Source: Trinickia caryophylli (GTDB lineage Bacteria; Pseudomonadota; Gammaproteobacteria; Burkholderiales; Burkholderiaceae). Taken from it: 64,000 bases of DNA. Under the pieces are notes generated by a model, which worked only from the letters and a program-made list of their open reading frames with translations, did not search any database and was not told the DNA's origin. The stretch covers positions 248,001 to 312,000 of the forward strand of contig NZ_CP139970.1 of assembly GCF_034424545.1 (NCBI RefSeq). Reading direction: 5' to 3'. A program made the translations under genes and the position numbers. Positions 42,464-51,666 of this stretch are shown here, piece by piece (positions within the stretch are counted from its first letter, which is position 1; the number at the start of each line of letters is the position of its first letter).

Positions 42464-43033
42464 ATGAACCAGAGCAGCGAACGCCTCGTCGTCTTCGTTA
42501 CCGCCGCGCAAAAGCGGGCCATTGCCACGAAGGCTGCGAGCCTGGGGATCAGCGTGAGCGAATTGTTGCGCCGAGCCGTACTGGCCTACGGCGAGACGGC
42601 CGAAGAGGTGCGCGCCGCGCGCATCGTCGACAGCTGGCGCGCGCCCGCCCCGCCGGACGGGCTGAGCGACACGCTGCGGCGCATCGCGGCCGCGGCCGGA
42701 GCACCGGTTGCCGCGCCTGTCGAATCGCACGACCGGGCCGATGCGCCCGACGCGGCCAGCCGCCCTGCGGGACAGCCTGGGCAGGACGCGGAGCAAAGCG
42801 CGCCCGGTTCGGTTGCCGCCGCGGTCGCACAAGCGCTCGCCGAGCTTCCGCCAAATGGCGAATCTGATGAAGGTGAGGATGGCAACCCGGACGTCGACGT
42901 GCAAACGGTGGCCCGCGTCACGGCGAACTGGTGGCACGGTGCCACGGCGGCCGAGCCGGACGAGCCTGCGGGCGACGGCAAAGAGCGCGACACCCGCGTG
43001 CGCCGGCGCCGGCGCGGGCACGACGAGCCCTGA
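42464..43033 (+). CDS. Ribbon-helix-helix domain protein
   Basis: A 189-residue protein. The first 45 residues (ERLVVFVTAAQKRAIATKAA, then SLGISVSELLRRAVLAY) have the beta-strand/helix/helix pattern of MetJ/Arc (ribbon-helix-helix) DNA-binding domains. The rest (about 60-189) is disordered and rich in Ala, Pro, Asp and Glu, ending in the basic stretch VRRRRRGHDE. No toxin partner follows, so an antitoxin role is not supported; a small DNA-binding or nucleoid protein is possible. The gene ends within a heptanucleotide repeat, so repeat number affects its C-terminus. Function unknown. Confidence 0.65.
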   Translation: MNQSSERLVVFVTAAQKRAIATKAASLGISVSELLRRAVLAYGETAEEVRAARIVDSWRAPAPPDGLSDTLRRIAAAAGAPVAAPVESHDRADAPDAASRPAGQPGQDAEQSAPGSVAAAVAQALAELPPNGESDEGEDGNPDVDVQTVARVTANWWHGATAAEPDEPAGDGKERDTRVRRRRRGHDEP

Positions 43034-43045
43034 GCCCTGAGCCCT
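43025..43045 (+). repeat. GAGCCCT heptamer repeated three times
   Basis: Three perfect consecutive copies at 43025-43045. The first copy contains the last sense codons and part of the stop of the RHH gene. Gain or loss of a 7-bp unit would shift the frame at the end of that protein only if it happened in the first unit. Confidence 0.8.
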
Positions 43046-43342
43046 GCAGAGCGCCTGCGCCTCCGTGCACGGCGCACCGTCGATTCGCTTAAGCGTGCTT
43101 TAACGATCCGCTGTTGTAATATCCGCGACGGATCGCTCGGCTGCGCAATCTTTCGCCGGCTCGACCGTTGGAATCGGCGTGCGCACCCCGATATATCCGC
43201 CGAGCATGTTGGCTGCGCGGTGCCCCGCTCCCGCGTCATACATGCACTTCGAAACGCCGCCGGGACCATCGGCGGCGTAGTATCGGCGATTCAACGGCCA
43301 GGCGCTGCACGTTCGGCGCCGTAGTCAACCCAGGAGGATTTC
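43034..43342. other. Gene-free region before the pspA-like gene
   Basis: 309 bp with no supported gene. CTTAAGCGTGCTTTAACG (43088-43105) contains two related CTTaAg/CTTTAA elements, and a -10-like TAATAT is at 43117-43122, a plausible promoter for the PspA/TPR pair. CAGGAGGA (about 43331-43338) is a strong ribosome binding site for the ATG at 43343. Confidence 0.4.
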
Positions 43343-44023
43343 ATGTCGCTATTCGACACCATTTCGCGCACCGTCAAGGGTCTCTTGAACGACGCCGCCG
43401 AATCCGTGCAGGATCCGTCGCGCGACGCGCGGCAGATCGTGCGCGAACTCGACGACAGTATTGGCCGCGCCGAAAACGCGCTGATCGAGATCGAAGCGCA
43501 GGTGGCCACGCAACAGAGCAAACGCGATGCGGCCGCCGAAAAAGCGCGCAAATACGAGGACGGCGCCAAGCGCGCGCTGCAATCGGGCGACGAAGCGCTC
43601 GCGCGCGAAGCGCTTGCGGCCCAGGCAAACGCCGAAACCGAACGCGATGCGCTCGAACGCGAGTTGGCCACGCTGCAGCCGTCGGTCGACCAGTTGAAGA
43701 GCCAGATCGCCGATATGCGCCAGCGCCGCAACGATCTCAATGCGCGCTCCAACATTCTGCAGGCGAAGCAGCAGATCGCAGAGGCGAAGGACGTGGCGGC
43801 CACCGCGCTCGGCGGTATCGGCGGCAAGAATCTGTCGGAGGATTTCCGCAAGCTCGAGGACAAGGTCGCGCTCTCGAACGCGCGCTCCGACGCCCGGCTC
43901 AATTCGGCGGACGTATCGAGCGGCAAGGCGCTCGACGACAAACTTGCGGCACTCGACAGCGGCCCGTCCGTCGACGAACGGCTTGCGGCGCTGAAAAAGC
44001 AGCTCAATCCGCCGGCGCAATGA
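43343..44023 (+). CDS. PspA/IM30 family coiled-coil protein
   Basis: A 226-residue, almost wholly helical protein. It opens MSLFDTISRTVKGLLNDAAE, an amphipathic membrane-binding helix as in PspA/VIPP1. Long coiled coils follow (about residues 30-150, DDSIGRAENALIEIEAQVAT and onward), then a short helical C-terminus DERLAALKKQLNPPAQ. ESCRT-III-like PspA proteins bind damaged inner membrane. No pspBC or pspF genes are near, so this is not the enterobacterial phage-shock operon. The next gene, encoding a membrane TPR protein, is 119 bp away on the same strand and is likely its partner. Confidence 0.85.
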   Translation: MSLFDTISRTVKGLLNDAAESVQDPSRDARQIVRELDDSIGRAENALIEIEAQVATQQSKRDAAAEKARKYEDGAKRALQSGDEALAREALAAQANAETERDALERELATLQPSVDQLKSQIADMRQRRNDLNARSNILQAKQQIAEAKDVAATALGGIGGKNLSEDFRKLEDKVALSNARSDARLNSADVSSGKALDDKLAALDSGPSVDERLAALKKQLNPPAQ

Positions 44024-44142
44024 ACGGCTGACGGCAAGGCAGCAGCAGTAACGACGGCCCGCATGCACGAAACTCGCTGCAGGCCGGTCGTACCCGAATG
44101 GGGATTGGCACGGAGACGGGCGCATGGCGCCCGGTTCAGCAG

Positions 44143-45324
44143 ATGAAAACACTTTTCGCAGCGGCAGCCGTTTCGCTCGCTTTGCTGGCGGGGCCGGCAT
44201 TCGCCGTGCCGAGCGCGCAACAAGTCGAACGGTCGATGGCGCAAGGCAACTGGCAGCAGGCCGATGCCGAGCTGACGCAGGTGCTCCAGGCACATCCGAA
44301 CAACGCGCACGCGCATTACCTCTACGGCCAGGTTCTCGCACGCGAGGGCCGCTATGCCGAGGGCCTTGCGCAAATCGAGCAGGCGAAGCAGCTCGATCCG
44401 CAGATCCGCTTCACCGACGCGTCCCGATTCTCGCAGGTCGAGGCACGCATCCGCGGGCAAGCCGAGCGCGGTGCCCGCGCCATGGCACCATCGGCGCCGG
44501 CACAGCACGCGGCCAATCCATTCGTACAGCAGCAGGCGCAGGCAGTGCCCGCCGCGCCGGTTCGGCACGGGCCCTCGATGGCCGCATGGATCGGCATTGC
44601 CGTCCTGCTCGTCGCGATCGCCCTCGTCTTGCGCTGGACGCTGCGCCGCGCGCGTTCGAATGAAGAAGGACAAGCCGGCGAGCCCCGGCGCGCGCAGTTG
44701 AAACGCGCGACCGAGTTGCTCAACGCGGCGCGTGCGCTGAAGCTCGACGCCCGCCTGTCGAGCGCGCCGGGACATGAAGCGCTGCTCGCCGAAATCGAGG
44801 GCGCCGAGACCGAGCTGCGAGAACTTGTCGAGGGGCTGTCGAACGGCAATAACCCGGTGCCGCCCTATCAGCTCGACGATCTCGACCGCCGGCTCGATAG
44901 CCTGAAGGCACGCGCCGAGGGGCGCCCCGATCCGAATGCGGCGCCTGCACCGGTCGCGGGCGGCACGGGCGGCACGTCTGCGTACGCGCAGGAAGCCGAG
45001 CGTCTGCAGCAGCAAAGCGGGCAAGCGCCCTATCAACAGCAACCACCGCAGCAGCCGCCTGTCATCGTGCAGCAAGGCGGCGGGTTCGGCGGCGGAATGG
45101 GCGGCTTGCTGACGGGCGTGCTGCTCGGCGAAGCGCTTTCGCATGGGCGCGATCGCGTGGTCGAGCGCGAGGTGATCGTCGACGACGAAACGCGCCGCCG
45201 TGGCGACGCAGGCGGCGGCATCGACCTCGGCCAGGGCTCGAACGACTGGAACGATGGTGGCGCAGGCGGCGGCGTCGATTACGGCAGCAACGACTCCGGC
45301 AGCGACTGGAGCGACAATAGCTGA
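44143..45324 (+). CDS. Signal-peptide TPR membrane protein paired with the PspA-like gene
   Basis: A 393-residue protein with a signal peptide (KTLFAAAAVSLALLAGPAFA). A TPR-like pair is at about residues 25-95 (MAQGNWQQADAELTQVLQAH, HAHYLYGQVLAREGRYAEGL). One membrane helix lies at about 145-167 (MAAWIGIAVLLVAIALVLRW), then a cytoplasmic helical part (AQLKRATELLNAARALKLDA). A Gln/Gly-rich tail with GGGFGGGMGGLLTGVLLGEA resembles TPM-domain proteins, and the end is Gly/Asp/Ser-rich. I recognise no catalytic motif. The topology suggests it links the periplasm to the PspA-like protein. A strong terminator follows at 45394. Confidence 0.7.
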   Translation: MKTLFAAAAVSLALLAGPAFAVPSAQQVERSMAQGNWQQADAELTQVLQAHPNNAHAHYLYGQVLAREGRYAEGLAQIEQAKQLDPQIRFTDASRFSQVEARIRGQAERGARAMAPSAPAQHAANPFVQQQAQAVPAAPVRHGPSMAAWIGIAVLLVAIALVLRWTLRRARSNEEGQAGEPRRAQLKRATELLNAARALKLDARLSSAPGHEALLAEIEGAETELRELVEGLSNGNNPVPPYQLDDLDRRLDSLKARAEGRPDPNAAPAPVAGGTGGTSAYAQEAERLQQQSGQAPYQQQPPQQPPVIVQQGGGFGGGMGGLLTGVLLGEALSHGRDRVVEREVIVDDETRRRGDAGGGIDLGQGSNDWNDGGAGGGVDYGSNDSGSDWSDNS

Positions 45325-45393
45325 GCGCGTGCCGAGCCCGGGCCGAATCCTCACGCGTTCGTCTGCCGGGCCGGCTTCGAAACCTGAATCGCC

Positions 45394-45418
45394 GAGGCTC
45401 CCTTGCGGGAGCCTCTTT
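45394..45418 (+). terminator. Intrinsic terminator after the PspA/TPR gene pair
   Basis: A 9-bp perfect stem GAGGCTCCC / GGGAGCCTC with loop TTGC, followed by TTTCGTTT. It is a strong + strand terminator 70 bp after the TPR gene stop. Confidence 0.85.
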
Positions 45419-45482
45419 CGTTTCGCGGCGGCTGGTGCCGACCGCGCTGCCGCACGGCTGGAATTTCACCGAACACCGACCG

Positions 45483-46985
45483 ATGACGTCTGCCCCCCCT
45501 CGCACCACCCCTCGCACCACCCCTCGCATTGCGATCATCGGCAGCGGCTTTGCCGGCATCGGCATGGCCATCCGGCTCAAGCAGATGGGCCTGACGTCGT
45601 TCACGATCTACGAAGCCGCAAGCGATATCGGCGGCACCTGGCGCGACAATCGCTACCCGGGCGCCGCCTGCGACATTCCATCGCATCTCTACTCGTTCTC
45701 GTTCGAGCCGAACCCGCACTGGTCGCGTACATTCGCGCCGCAGCAGGAAATTCTGGCCTACCTCGAACGGTGCGCGCAAAAGCACGGGCTGGCCTCGTTC
45801 GTGCGCCTTGCCACACGCGTGAGCGCCGTTCGCTTCGACGACGCGCTGCGCGTCTGGCGGCTCGAACTCCAGTGCGGTGACGCGCGCGAGCCGGCCGAAG
45901 CGCAAGCGGATATCGTCATCGCCGCGAACGGGCCGCTATCGCGCCCGTCGCTGCCGGCTATCGCGGGCATCGACCGGTTCGCGGGCAAGCTGTTTCACTC
46001 GGCTGCCTGGGACCACGACTACGTGTTCGAAGGCAAGCGCGTGGCGGTCATAGGCACGGGTGCGAGCGCCGTGCAGTTCGTGCCGCGCATCGCGCCACAG
46101 GTGTCGCAGCTCTTCGTTTTTCAGCGTACGCCTCCGTGGATCATGCCGCGCCGGGACCGCGAGATCGAAGCACGCGCGCAACGTCTTTTCCAACGATTCC
46201 CACTCGCGCAGCGCGCCGCGCGCTGGGCACTCTATTGGCAGCACGAAGCACGCGCACTCGCCTTCGTACTCGCGCCCGGCCTCATGAAGCGGCCGATGGC
46301 ATTCGCGCGCGCCTATCTCTCCCGCCGCGTCCCCGATGCCGCGCTGCGTGCGAAGCTGACGCCCGACTACCGGCTCGGCTGCAAGCGCGTGCTGCTGTCG
46401 AGCGACTATTACCCGGCGCTTTGCCAACCGAACGTCGAACTCGTGACGACGCGCATTCGCGAAATCGTCGACGAAGGTGTCATGACCGACGACGGCCGCC
46501 TGCATCGGGTCGATGCGATCGTCTGCGGTACCGGCTTTCAGGCGGGCGATGCGGGAGCACCGTTCACGGTCATCGGCGAACAGGGCGCCGACCTCGACGC
46601 GCGTTGGCAGCGCGACGGCGCGCAAGCCTACCTCGGAACCGCGATCTCGGGCTTTCCGAATTTCTTCATGATGCTCGGCCCGAATACGGGGCTCGGCCAT
46701 AACTCGATGATCTACATGATCGAGTCGCACATCGCCTATATCGCAGAGTGTCTGCGCACACTCGCGCGTCGCGGTGCGCGAACGATGACGGTCACGCCCG
46801 CCGCTCAGCATGCCTTCAACGGCCGCGTGCAACGCGCCTCCGCGCGCTCGGTGTGGCTGACCGGCTGCCGCAGCTGGTACCTCTCGAAAAGCGGCCGAAA
46901 CACGCAGCTCTGGCCCGGCTTTACGTTTTGCTTTCGATGGCTGACGCGGCGCGTTCGCACGCGGGACTACCGATTCGAGAATTAG
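45483..46985 (+). CDS. Flavin monooxygenase of the Baeyer-Villiger type
   Basis: A 500-residue FAD/NADPH enzyme. The N-terminal Rossmann turn is IAIIGSGFAGIGMA (about residues 16-29). The BVMO fingerprint reads FAGKLFHSAAWDHDY (FxGxxxHxxxW). The second Rossmann turn is VAVIGTGASAVQFVPRIA, and GPNTGLGHNSMIYMIESH is typical of 4-hydroxyacetophenone-monooxygenase-like members. Such enzymes insert oxygen beside a ketone to form an ester or lactone. A threefold 12-bp repeat encodes RTTPRTTPR just after the ATG at 45483; the upstream in-frame ATG at 45435 is not used. The hydrolase 117 bp downstream may cleave the product. Confidence 0.85.
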   Translation: MTSAPPRTTPRTTPRIAIIGSGFAGIGMAIRLKQMGLTSFTIYEAASDIGGTWRDNRYPGAACDIPSHLYSFSFEPNPHWSRTFAPQQEILAYLERCAQKHGLASFVRLATRVSAVRFDDALRVWRLELQCGDAREPAEAQADIVIAANGPLSRPSLPAIAGIDRFAGKLFHSAAWDHDYVFEGKRVAVIGTGASAVQFVPRIAPQVSQLFVFQRTPPWIMPRRDREIEARAQRLFQRFPLAQRAARWALYWQHEARALAFVLAPGLMKRPMAFARAYLSRRVPDAALRAKLTPDYRLGCKRVLLSSDYYPALCQPNVELVTTRIREIVDEGVMTDDGRLHRVDAIVCGTGFQAGDAGAPFTVIGEQGADLDARWQRDGAQAYLGTAISGFPNFFMMLGPNTGLGHNSMIYMIESHIAYIAECLRTLARRGARTMTVTPAAQHAFNGRVQRASARSVWLTGCRSWYLSKSGRNTQLWPGFTFCFRWLTRRVRTRDYRFEN

Positions 46986-47102
46986 AAGACGTTTACGGGC
47001 TTTAACCCGGCAAAAACAGACTGAGGACCACGACAATAGCGACTGCTCCAAAGTGAAGCACGGTTGACTAGACCGGCAAAAGCCGGCTACAGGGAGAGAA
47101 CC

Positions 47103-48065
47103 ATGCATTTGAAGCTGTCCGCCGGCGCCGCCCCGTGGCGGCGCTCGCTCGTCGCGCGTCTGGGCATGACGAGCATCGACCGGCAAGCACTGGCACGCCG
47201 CCACGCATTGCCGAGCTCGCGTTTCGTGAACCTCCTGGGCACGCGGATCCACTACGCCGACGAAGGACGCGGCGATACGATCCTCATGCTCCACGGCTTC
47301 GGCGCGTCCTTGCATACATGGGACGCGCTTGCAGCCGACCTTGCGCGCGAGCGGCGCGTCGTTCGCGTCGACCTTCCGCCATTCGGCGTCACCGGGCCAT
47401 TGCGCTCGCCCACCGGCGCCGTGGAGACTATGGATCTGCCGGCCTATCGCCGCTTCATCGACGCGTTCACCGCCGCGCTCGGAATCGGGCGCGTCACGCT
47501 GGTCGGCAACTCGCTCGGCGGTCTCATTGCCTGGGACTACGCGCTCAGACATCGCGGGGCCGTCGACAAACTCGTGCTCGTCGATTCAGCCGGCTTTCCG
47601 ATGAAGCTGCCGATCTATATCGCGCTCTTCAACCATCCCCTCGTGCGCCTGAGCGTATCGCGGCTCATGCCCGACACGATCGTCAAGCGCGCCGTGCGCG
47701 ACGTCTACGGCGACAAGCGCAAGCCCGATGCCGCCACGCTGCGCCGCTACATCGATTTTTTCCACGGCGAAGGGACACGCGAAGCGGTAGTCAAGATGGT
47801 GCCCGCGATCGACTTTGCGACGATCGACACCGGCGCCCTCGCCTCGCTCGACGTGCCGACCCTCGTGCTGTGGGGCGGAAAGGATCGCTGGATTCCTCCT
47901 GCCCATGTGCATGAGTTCGCCAAGCGCATTCCGAACGCACGCGCCATCGTGTACCCGGAGCTCGGTCACGTGCCGATGGAAGAAGCGCCGGCGCGCCTGG
48001 CACCCGACGTGCGTGCGTTCCTCGGCATGCGGGCCGCCGCCGAACCAGCGCGCTCGGCCGCCTGA
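47103..48065 (+). CDS. Alpha/beta hydrolase, partner of the monooxygenase
   Basis: A 320-residue protein. HGFGASLHTWDALAADLARE is the oxyanion region, then the nucleophile elbow VGNSLGGLIAWDYAL (Ser in NSLGG), the Asp in LWGGKDRWIPPAH and the His in ELGHVPMEEAP. The fold matches esterase/lipase or epoxide-hydrolase-like enzymes. Its position after a Baeyer-Villiger-type gene fits ester or lactone hydrolysis (inference). AGGGAGAG precedes the ATG at 47103. A small perfect hairpin CCGGC-AAAA-GCCGG (47073-47086) lies in the leader just before the ribosome site. Basic N-terminal residues but no clear signal peptide. Confidence 0.8.
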   Translation: MHLKLSAGAAPWRRSLVARLGMTSIDRQALARRHALPSSRFVNLLGTRIHYADEGRGDTILMLHGFGASLHTWDALAADLARERRVVRVDLPPFGVTGPLRSPTGAVETMDLPAYRRFIDAFTAALGIGRVTLVGNSLGGLIAWDYALRHRGAVDKLVLVDSAGFPMKLPIYIALFNHPLVRLSVSRLMPDTIVKRAVRDVYGDKRKPDAATLRRYIDFFHGEGTREAVVKMVPAIDFATIDTGALASLDVPTLVLWGGKDRWIPPAHVHEFAKRIPNARAIVYPELGHVPMEEAPARLAPDVRAFLGMRAAAEPARSAA

Positions 48066-48106
48066 AGCCGCAGCCCAAGCCGGCCGCGACCGCGACCCGC
48101 GCGCGA

Positions 48107-49747
48107 TCAGGCGGCGAGCGCCGGCAGCGACGCGCCCGGCGCCGACCCAGCCACGGCCGGGTCCACACGCGGCACCGTTGCACCTTGTGCGCGCGCGTGC
48201 AGTTCGACGCGGAACGCCGCCACCGCTTCGTCGAGCCGTGCGGCCTGCTCCTCGAGCGACGCGGCCGCGGCAGCCGCCTCCTCGACGAGCGCGGCGTTTT
48301 GCTGCGTCACGGTGTCCATCTGCATGACGGCGCGCCCGATCTGCTCGATCCCGTTCGATTGCTCGTCCGAGGCCGTGCTGATCTTTGCAATGATGTCGGT
48401 CACGCGACGTACGGCGGACACCACGTCGTCCATCGTCGAGCCGGCCCGCGCGACGAGCGTCGTGCCTGCCTGCACCTTGTCGGCCGACTCCGCGATGAGC
48501 GCCTTGATCTCCTTGGCCGCGCTCGCGCTGCGTTGCGCCAGCGACCGGACTTCGGAAGCCACGACGGCAAAACCGCGCCCCTGCTCCCCCGCGCGCGCCG
48601 CCTCCACGGCTGCGTTGAGCGCGAGGATGTTGGTCTGGAACGCGATGCCTTCGATCACGCCGCTGATGTCGCCGATCTGGTTCGAGCTGGTGGCGATATC
48701 CTCCATCGTCCGCACGACATCGCCGACGACTTCGCCGCCTACCGTCGCCGTGCGGGACGCCTCGTGAGCCAGCTGGCTGGCTTCGCGCGCGTGGTCGGCG
48801 TTCTGCTTCACGGTGGAGGTCAGCTCTTCCATGCTCGAGGCGGTCTGCGCGAGCGAGGCGGCCTGCTGCTCCGTACGCTGCGAGAGATCCGCGTTGCCCG
48901 ACGCGATCTCGCGCGCGCCATGCATGATCGCCTCCGAGCCCGTGCGCACGCGCGCCACGGTGGCGCCCAAGGCCGCCTGCATGCGCTGGAGCGCGACCAT
49001 CAGCCGGCCCATCTCGTTGTTGCTGGACGCATCGATCGTCCCCGTCAGATCGCCGGCGGCGATCCGCTCGAAATGGCGGATCGCGCTGTCGATCGGTTTG
49101 ACGACGGCCGCCACGATCGCAGTGCGCGCGATCACGCCGATCACGAGCGCGACGAACGCCATGATCGCCGCCGCGAACGCAAGCGTGCGAAAGTTCTGCT
49201 GCGAGCGGTCATAGCGCGCTTGCTGATGGCGCATCTGCAACGCTTCGAGCGCCCCGATCGCCGCGTCGTAGCGCGCATAGAGCTGGTTCGCCGTGCGGCC
49301 CTGGACGGTGCGAAACGCATTGAAATCGTTGTCCTGGAGCGCCTTGAACTCGGGCTCCACGGCTTGGGCGATGAGCGCGGAGCGGGCGTTGCCCACCGCA
49401 TCGGCAAGCTTGGATTCCTCGTCGTCGCGCGGCTTGCGCAAGTACTCGGCCCAAGCCTTGTCGCTCTCCTTGAGCACGCCATGGGCCTTCGGCAGCATGT
49501 CGTCCGAAGCCTCGCCCATGGCAAAGAGCGTTTCGTAGCTGCTGAGCGCAAGTCGCACCTGCAGCATGCGTTCGGAACTCAGCTTCAGGTGCGTGAGCGC
49601 CGCCGTGTCGGTTTCGTACATCTGCCGCAGAGCATCGTTGCTCCGACCGAGGCCCAGCATGGCGATGGCCATCGTGGCCATCAGCGCAAGCGTATACCCC
49701 GCGATCGTGAGCGTAAGCCCGCCGCGTATCGTCAAGCGATTGAGCAT
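48107..49747 (-). CDS. Transmembrane methyl-accepting chemotaxis protein
   Basis: A 546-residue Tar/Tsr-type receptor. TM1 is at about residues 10-32 ([20 protein letters not shown]). A four-helix-bundle periplasmic sensor (about 33-188) is followed by TM2 (about 190-215, [20 protein letters not shown]) and HAMP. The signalling domain has the tip [20 protein letters not shown] and methylation-helix patterns. The ligand is unknown. It is divergent from a second chemoreceptor gene. The ATG at 49747 starts the typical [12 protein letters not shown]; no good Shine-Dalgarno is seen. The C-terminus lacks the NWETF-type CheR-docking pentapeptide. Confidence 0.9.
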   Translation of the reverse strand: MLNRLTIRGGLTLTIAGYTLALMATMAIAMLGLGRSNDALRQMYETDTAALTHLKLSSERMLQVRLALSSYETLFAMGEASDDMLPKAHGVLKESDKAWAEYLRKPRDDEESKLADAVGNARSALIAQAVEPEFKALQDNDFNAFRTVQGRTANQLYARYDAAIGALEALQMRHQQARYDRSQQNFRTLAFAAAIMAFVALVIGVIARTAIVAAVVKPIDSAIRHFERIAAGDLTGTIDASSNNEMGRLMVALQRMQAALGATVARVRTGSEAIMHGAREIASGNADLSQRTEQQAASLAQTASSMEELTSTVKQNADHAREASQLAHEASRTATVGGEVVGDVVRTMEDIATSSNQIGDISGVIEGIAFQTNILALNAAVEAARAGEQGRGFAVVASEVRSLAQRSASAAKEIKALIAESADKVQAGTTLVARAGSTMDDVVSAVRRVTDIIAKISTASDEQSNGIEQIGRAVMQMDTVTQQNAALVEEAAAAAASLEEQAARLDEAVAAFRVELHARAQGATVPRVDPAVAGSAPGASLPALAA

Positions 49748-50134
49748 GGTGTTGGCGCGTGCGTCGTCAGCGAGACGCGCACATCTCCCGTTGTAGTGTG
49801 AAGCACGCACGGATGGCTCTTCTTGCGGAGCGTTCTCGGACTGACCCGGCCTGCTGCGAGCGGTCTAATCGGGCGCGTCGTGCGTGCAAACCCTGAGCCA
49901 ATCTAAGCGTTTCGCGGCCGGCACGCAACGGCGGGAAATTCACTACCCGCGCGGCCTCAAGTTGTGGGGCCCCGGCGCCGATAAAGCAAGGGTGAAACAT
50001 GCACGAGCGCTCCGCTCGCCGCTCCGGGCCGCGTAAGTCTGGCGTAAGCGAACTTGGATAGAACTGGCCGCACCGGGCGACAGCCATATCGACAAAAATG
50101 CGGGGCTCGCGCACCCGCCTTCCAGGAGACCTGC
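49748..50134. promoter_or_regulatory. Region between two divergent chemoreceptor genes
   Basis: 387 bp without a supported gene. The clearest element is the FliA-type promoter at 49957-49984 directed at the + strand receptor. AGGAGAC at 50124-50130 is its ribosome binding site. No equally good flagellar promoter was found for the minus-strand receptor. Confidence 0.5.
49957..49984 (+). promoter_or_regulatory. Sigma-28 (FliA) promoter for the soluble chemoreceptor
   Basis: TCAAGTTG (49957-49964) matches 6/8 of the FliA -35 TAAAGTTT. GCCGATAA (49977-49984) is a perfect FliA -10. The spacer is 12 bp, against the usual 11. Expression would then follow flagellar gene activation. Confidence 0.65.
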
Positions 50135-51541
50135 ATGAAGCGCTTCGCCTTGCGCCGCGCCCGTCCGTCGTCCACGCTCGTCGGCGACATCGCCGAACAG
50201 GCTGGCCGGCTCGGTATCGAAATCTGCGACATCTCGGGCCATGTCGAGGAAGTGGCCGAGCGCGTGGCCGAGCAGGCACATGTATGCCGCCGGCTGCGCG
50301 AATCCGCCGCCGTCACGATGGCGGGAAACCACCGGATCGCCGAGGCCGCGCGCGAGGTCAGCGCCGTCAGCGCACAAGCCTCGGAAGCGGTCGACACCTC
50401 CCGTCAGACGCTCGACGCCTCGCTTGCCGACATCCACGGCCTCGTCGAGGGGGTGACCGGGATCGCCTCCCAGATCGAGGCGCTGCGCGAAGCGCTGGCC
50501 CACGTGAGCAGCGTCTCCGAGGAGATCTCGCTGATCGCGCGCCAAACCCATCTGCTCGCCATCAATGCGGCAATCGAGGCGGCGCGTGCGGGCGAGTCGG
50601 GCAAGAGCTTCGCCGTCGTCGCTTCGGAAGTGAAGAACCTCGCCAACAAGACCGCGCAGGCCACCGCGCAGATCGAAACGACGCTTTCCCGACTGACCAG
50701 CCAGACCGAACAGCTCATCGCGGACGGCACGGAGAATACGGCGCGCGCACACCGCGTGAACGACGGCACGCGTGCCATCGGCGACATCGTGCAATCGACG
50801 GGCCATGCGATCACGCAACTGCATGGCCAGGCGCAGGAGATCGCGTCGCTCACGAGCGACATCGAAACGCAATGCCATTCGCTCGAGGCGGAAGTGCATA
50901 CGATGGCCACCGGCGTGGAACAGTCGAGCGACAACTTTCTTCAAGCGAAGAATAGGCTCACGACGCTGCTCGGTGTTTCGGAGACGCTGATCGAGCTCAC
51001 CGCTGCCACCGGGGCGGAAACGTCCGACACGCGTTTCGTCGAGGCCGCACAACGAACGGCGGCCGCGATCGGCAAGCTTTTCGAGCAGGCGGTCGCGCGC
51101 GGCGACATTTCGATCGCCGATCTCTTCGATGCGAACTACGTACCGATCCCGGGCACCGATCCTCAGCAGGTCATGACGCACTTCACGGCGTTCACCGACC
51201 GTGTATTGCCCGCACTGCAGGAGCCGATTCTCAAGTTCGATGCGCGCGTGGCATTTTGCGCGGCCGTCGATACCCGCGGCTATCTGCCCACGCACAACCT
51301 CAAGTTCTCCGAACCGCAACGGCCCGGCGACGCCGTCTGGAATGCCGCGCATTGCCGCAATCGTCGGATTTTCAACGATCGCACAGGGCTCGCGGCGGCC
51401 ACGAACACGAAGCCTTTCCTCCTGCAGACCTACCGCCGTGACATGGGCGGAGGCCAGTTCGTGATGATGAAAGACGCTTCCGCACCGATCATCGTAGCCG
51501 GCCGGCACTGGGGCGGATTGCGGCTCGCGTACAAAATTTGA
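50135..51541 (+). CDS. Cytoplasmic methyl-accepting protein with C-terminal sensor domain
   Basis: A 468-residue receptor without a membrane segment. The N-terminal two thirds are helical with the conserved tip [20 protein letters not shown] (about residues 142-163) and [20 protein letters not shown]. The C-terminal 150 residues form a separate domain with [40 protein letters not shown] and [20 protein letters not shown]. That is the pattern of cache/PAS-like domains found behind soluble MCP tips. The order (signal domain first, sensor last) is unusual but known. AGGAGAC supports the ATG at 50135, and a FliA-type promoter lies upstream. Confidence 0.87.
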   Translation: MKRFALRRARPSSTLVGDIAEQAGRLGIEICDISGHVEEVAERVAEQAHVCRRLRESAAVTMAGNHRIAEAAREVSAVSAQASEAVDTSRQTLDASLADIHGLVEGVTGIASQIEALREALAHVSSVSEEISLIARQTHLLAINAAIEAARAGESGKSFAVVASEVKNLANKTAQATAQIETTLSRLTSQTEQLIADGTENTARAHRVNDGTRAIGDIVQSTGHAITQLHGQAQEIASLTSDIETQCHSLEAEVHTMATGVEQSSDNFLQAKNRLTTLLGVSETLIELTAATGAETSDTRFVEAAQRTAAAIGKLFEQAVARGDISIADLFDANYVPIPGTDPQQVMTHFTAFTDRVLPALQEPILKFDARVAFCAAVDTRGYLPTHNLKFSEPQRPGDAVWNAAHCRNRRIFNDRTGLAAATNTKPFLLQTYRRDMGGGQFVMMKDASAPIIVAGRHWGGLRLAYKI

Positions 51542-51545
51542 GCCC

Positions 51546-51584
51546 GGGCGCGCGCCGGCATCGCAAAAAAAGCCGCGCGCGCCC
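51546..51584. terminator. Long GC-rich hairpin after the soluble receptor gene
   Basis: A 10-bp stem GGGCGCGCGC / GCGCGCGCCC with a 19-nt loop that contains a run of seven A. No U-run follows on the + strand, so it is at best a non-canonical terminator between the receptor gene and mscL. Confidence 0.4.
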
Positions 51585-51666
51585 TACGTCCCTTCGCTAT
51601 CATGCCCGATTGCGCATGCCGCGCGCCGCGGCATGCGCATGCACGTCTGCAAGGAGGGAATAACGC

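Noticed and set aside
42464..43033. Antitoxin of a toxin-antitoxin pair
   Set aside because: The RHH domain suggested it, but no small toxin gene overlaps or follows, and the tail is far longer than in typical antitoxins.
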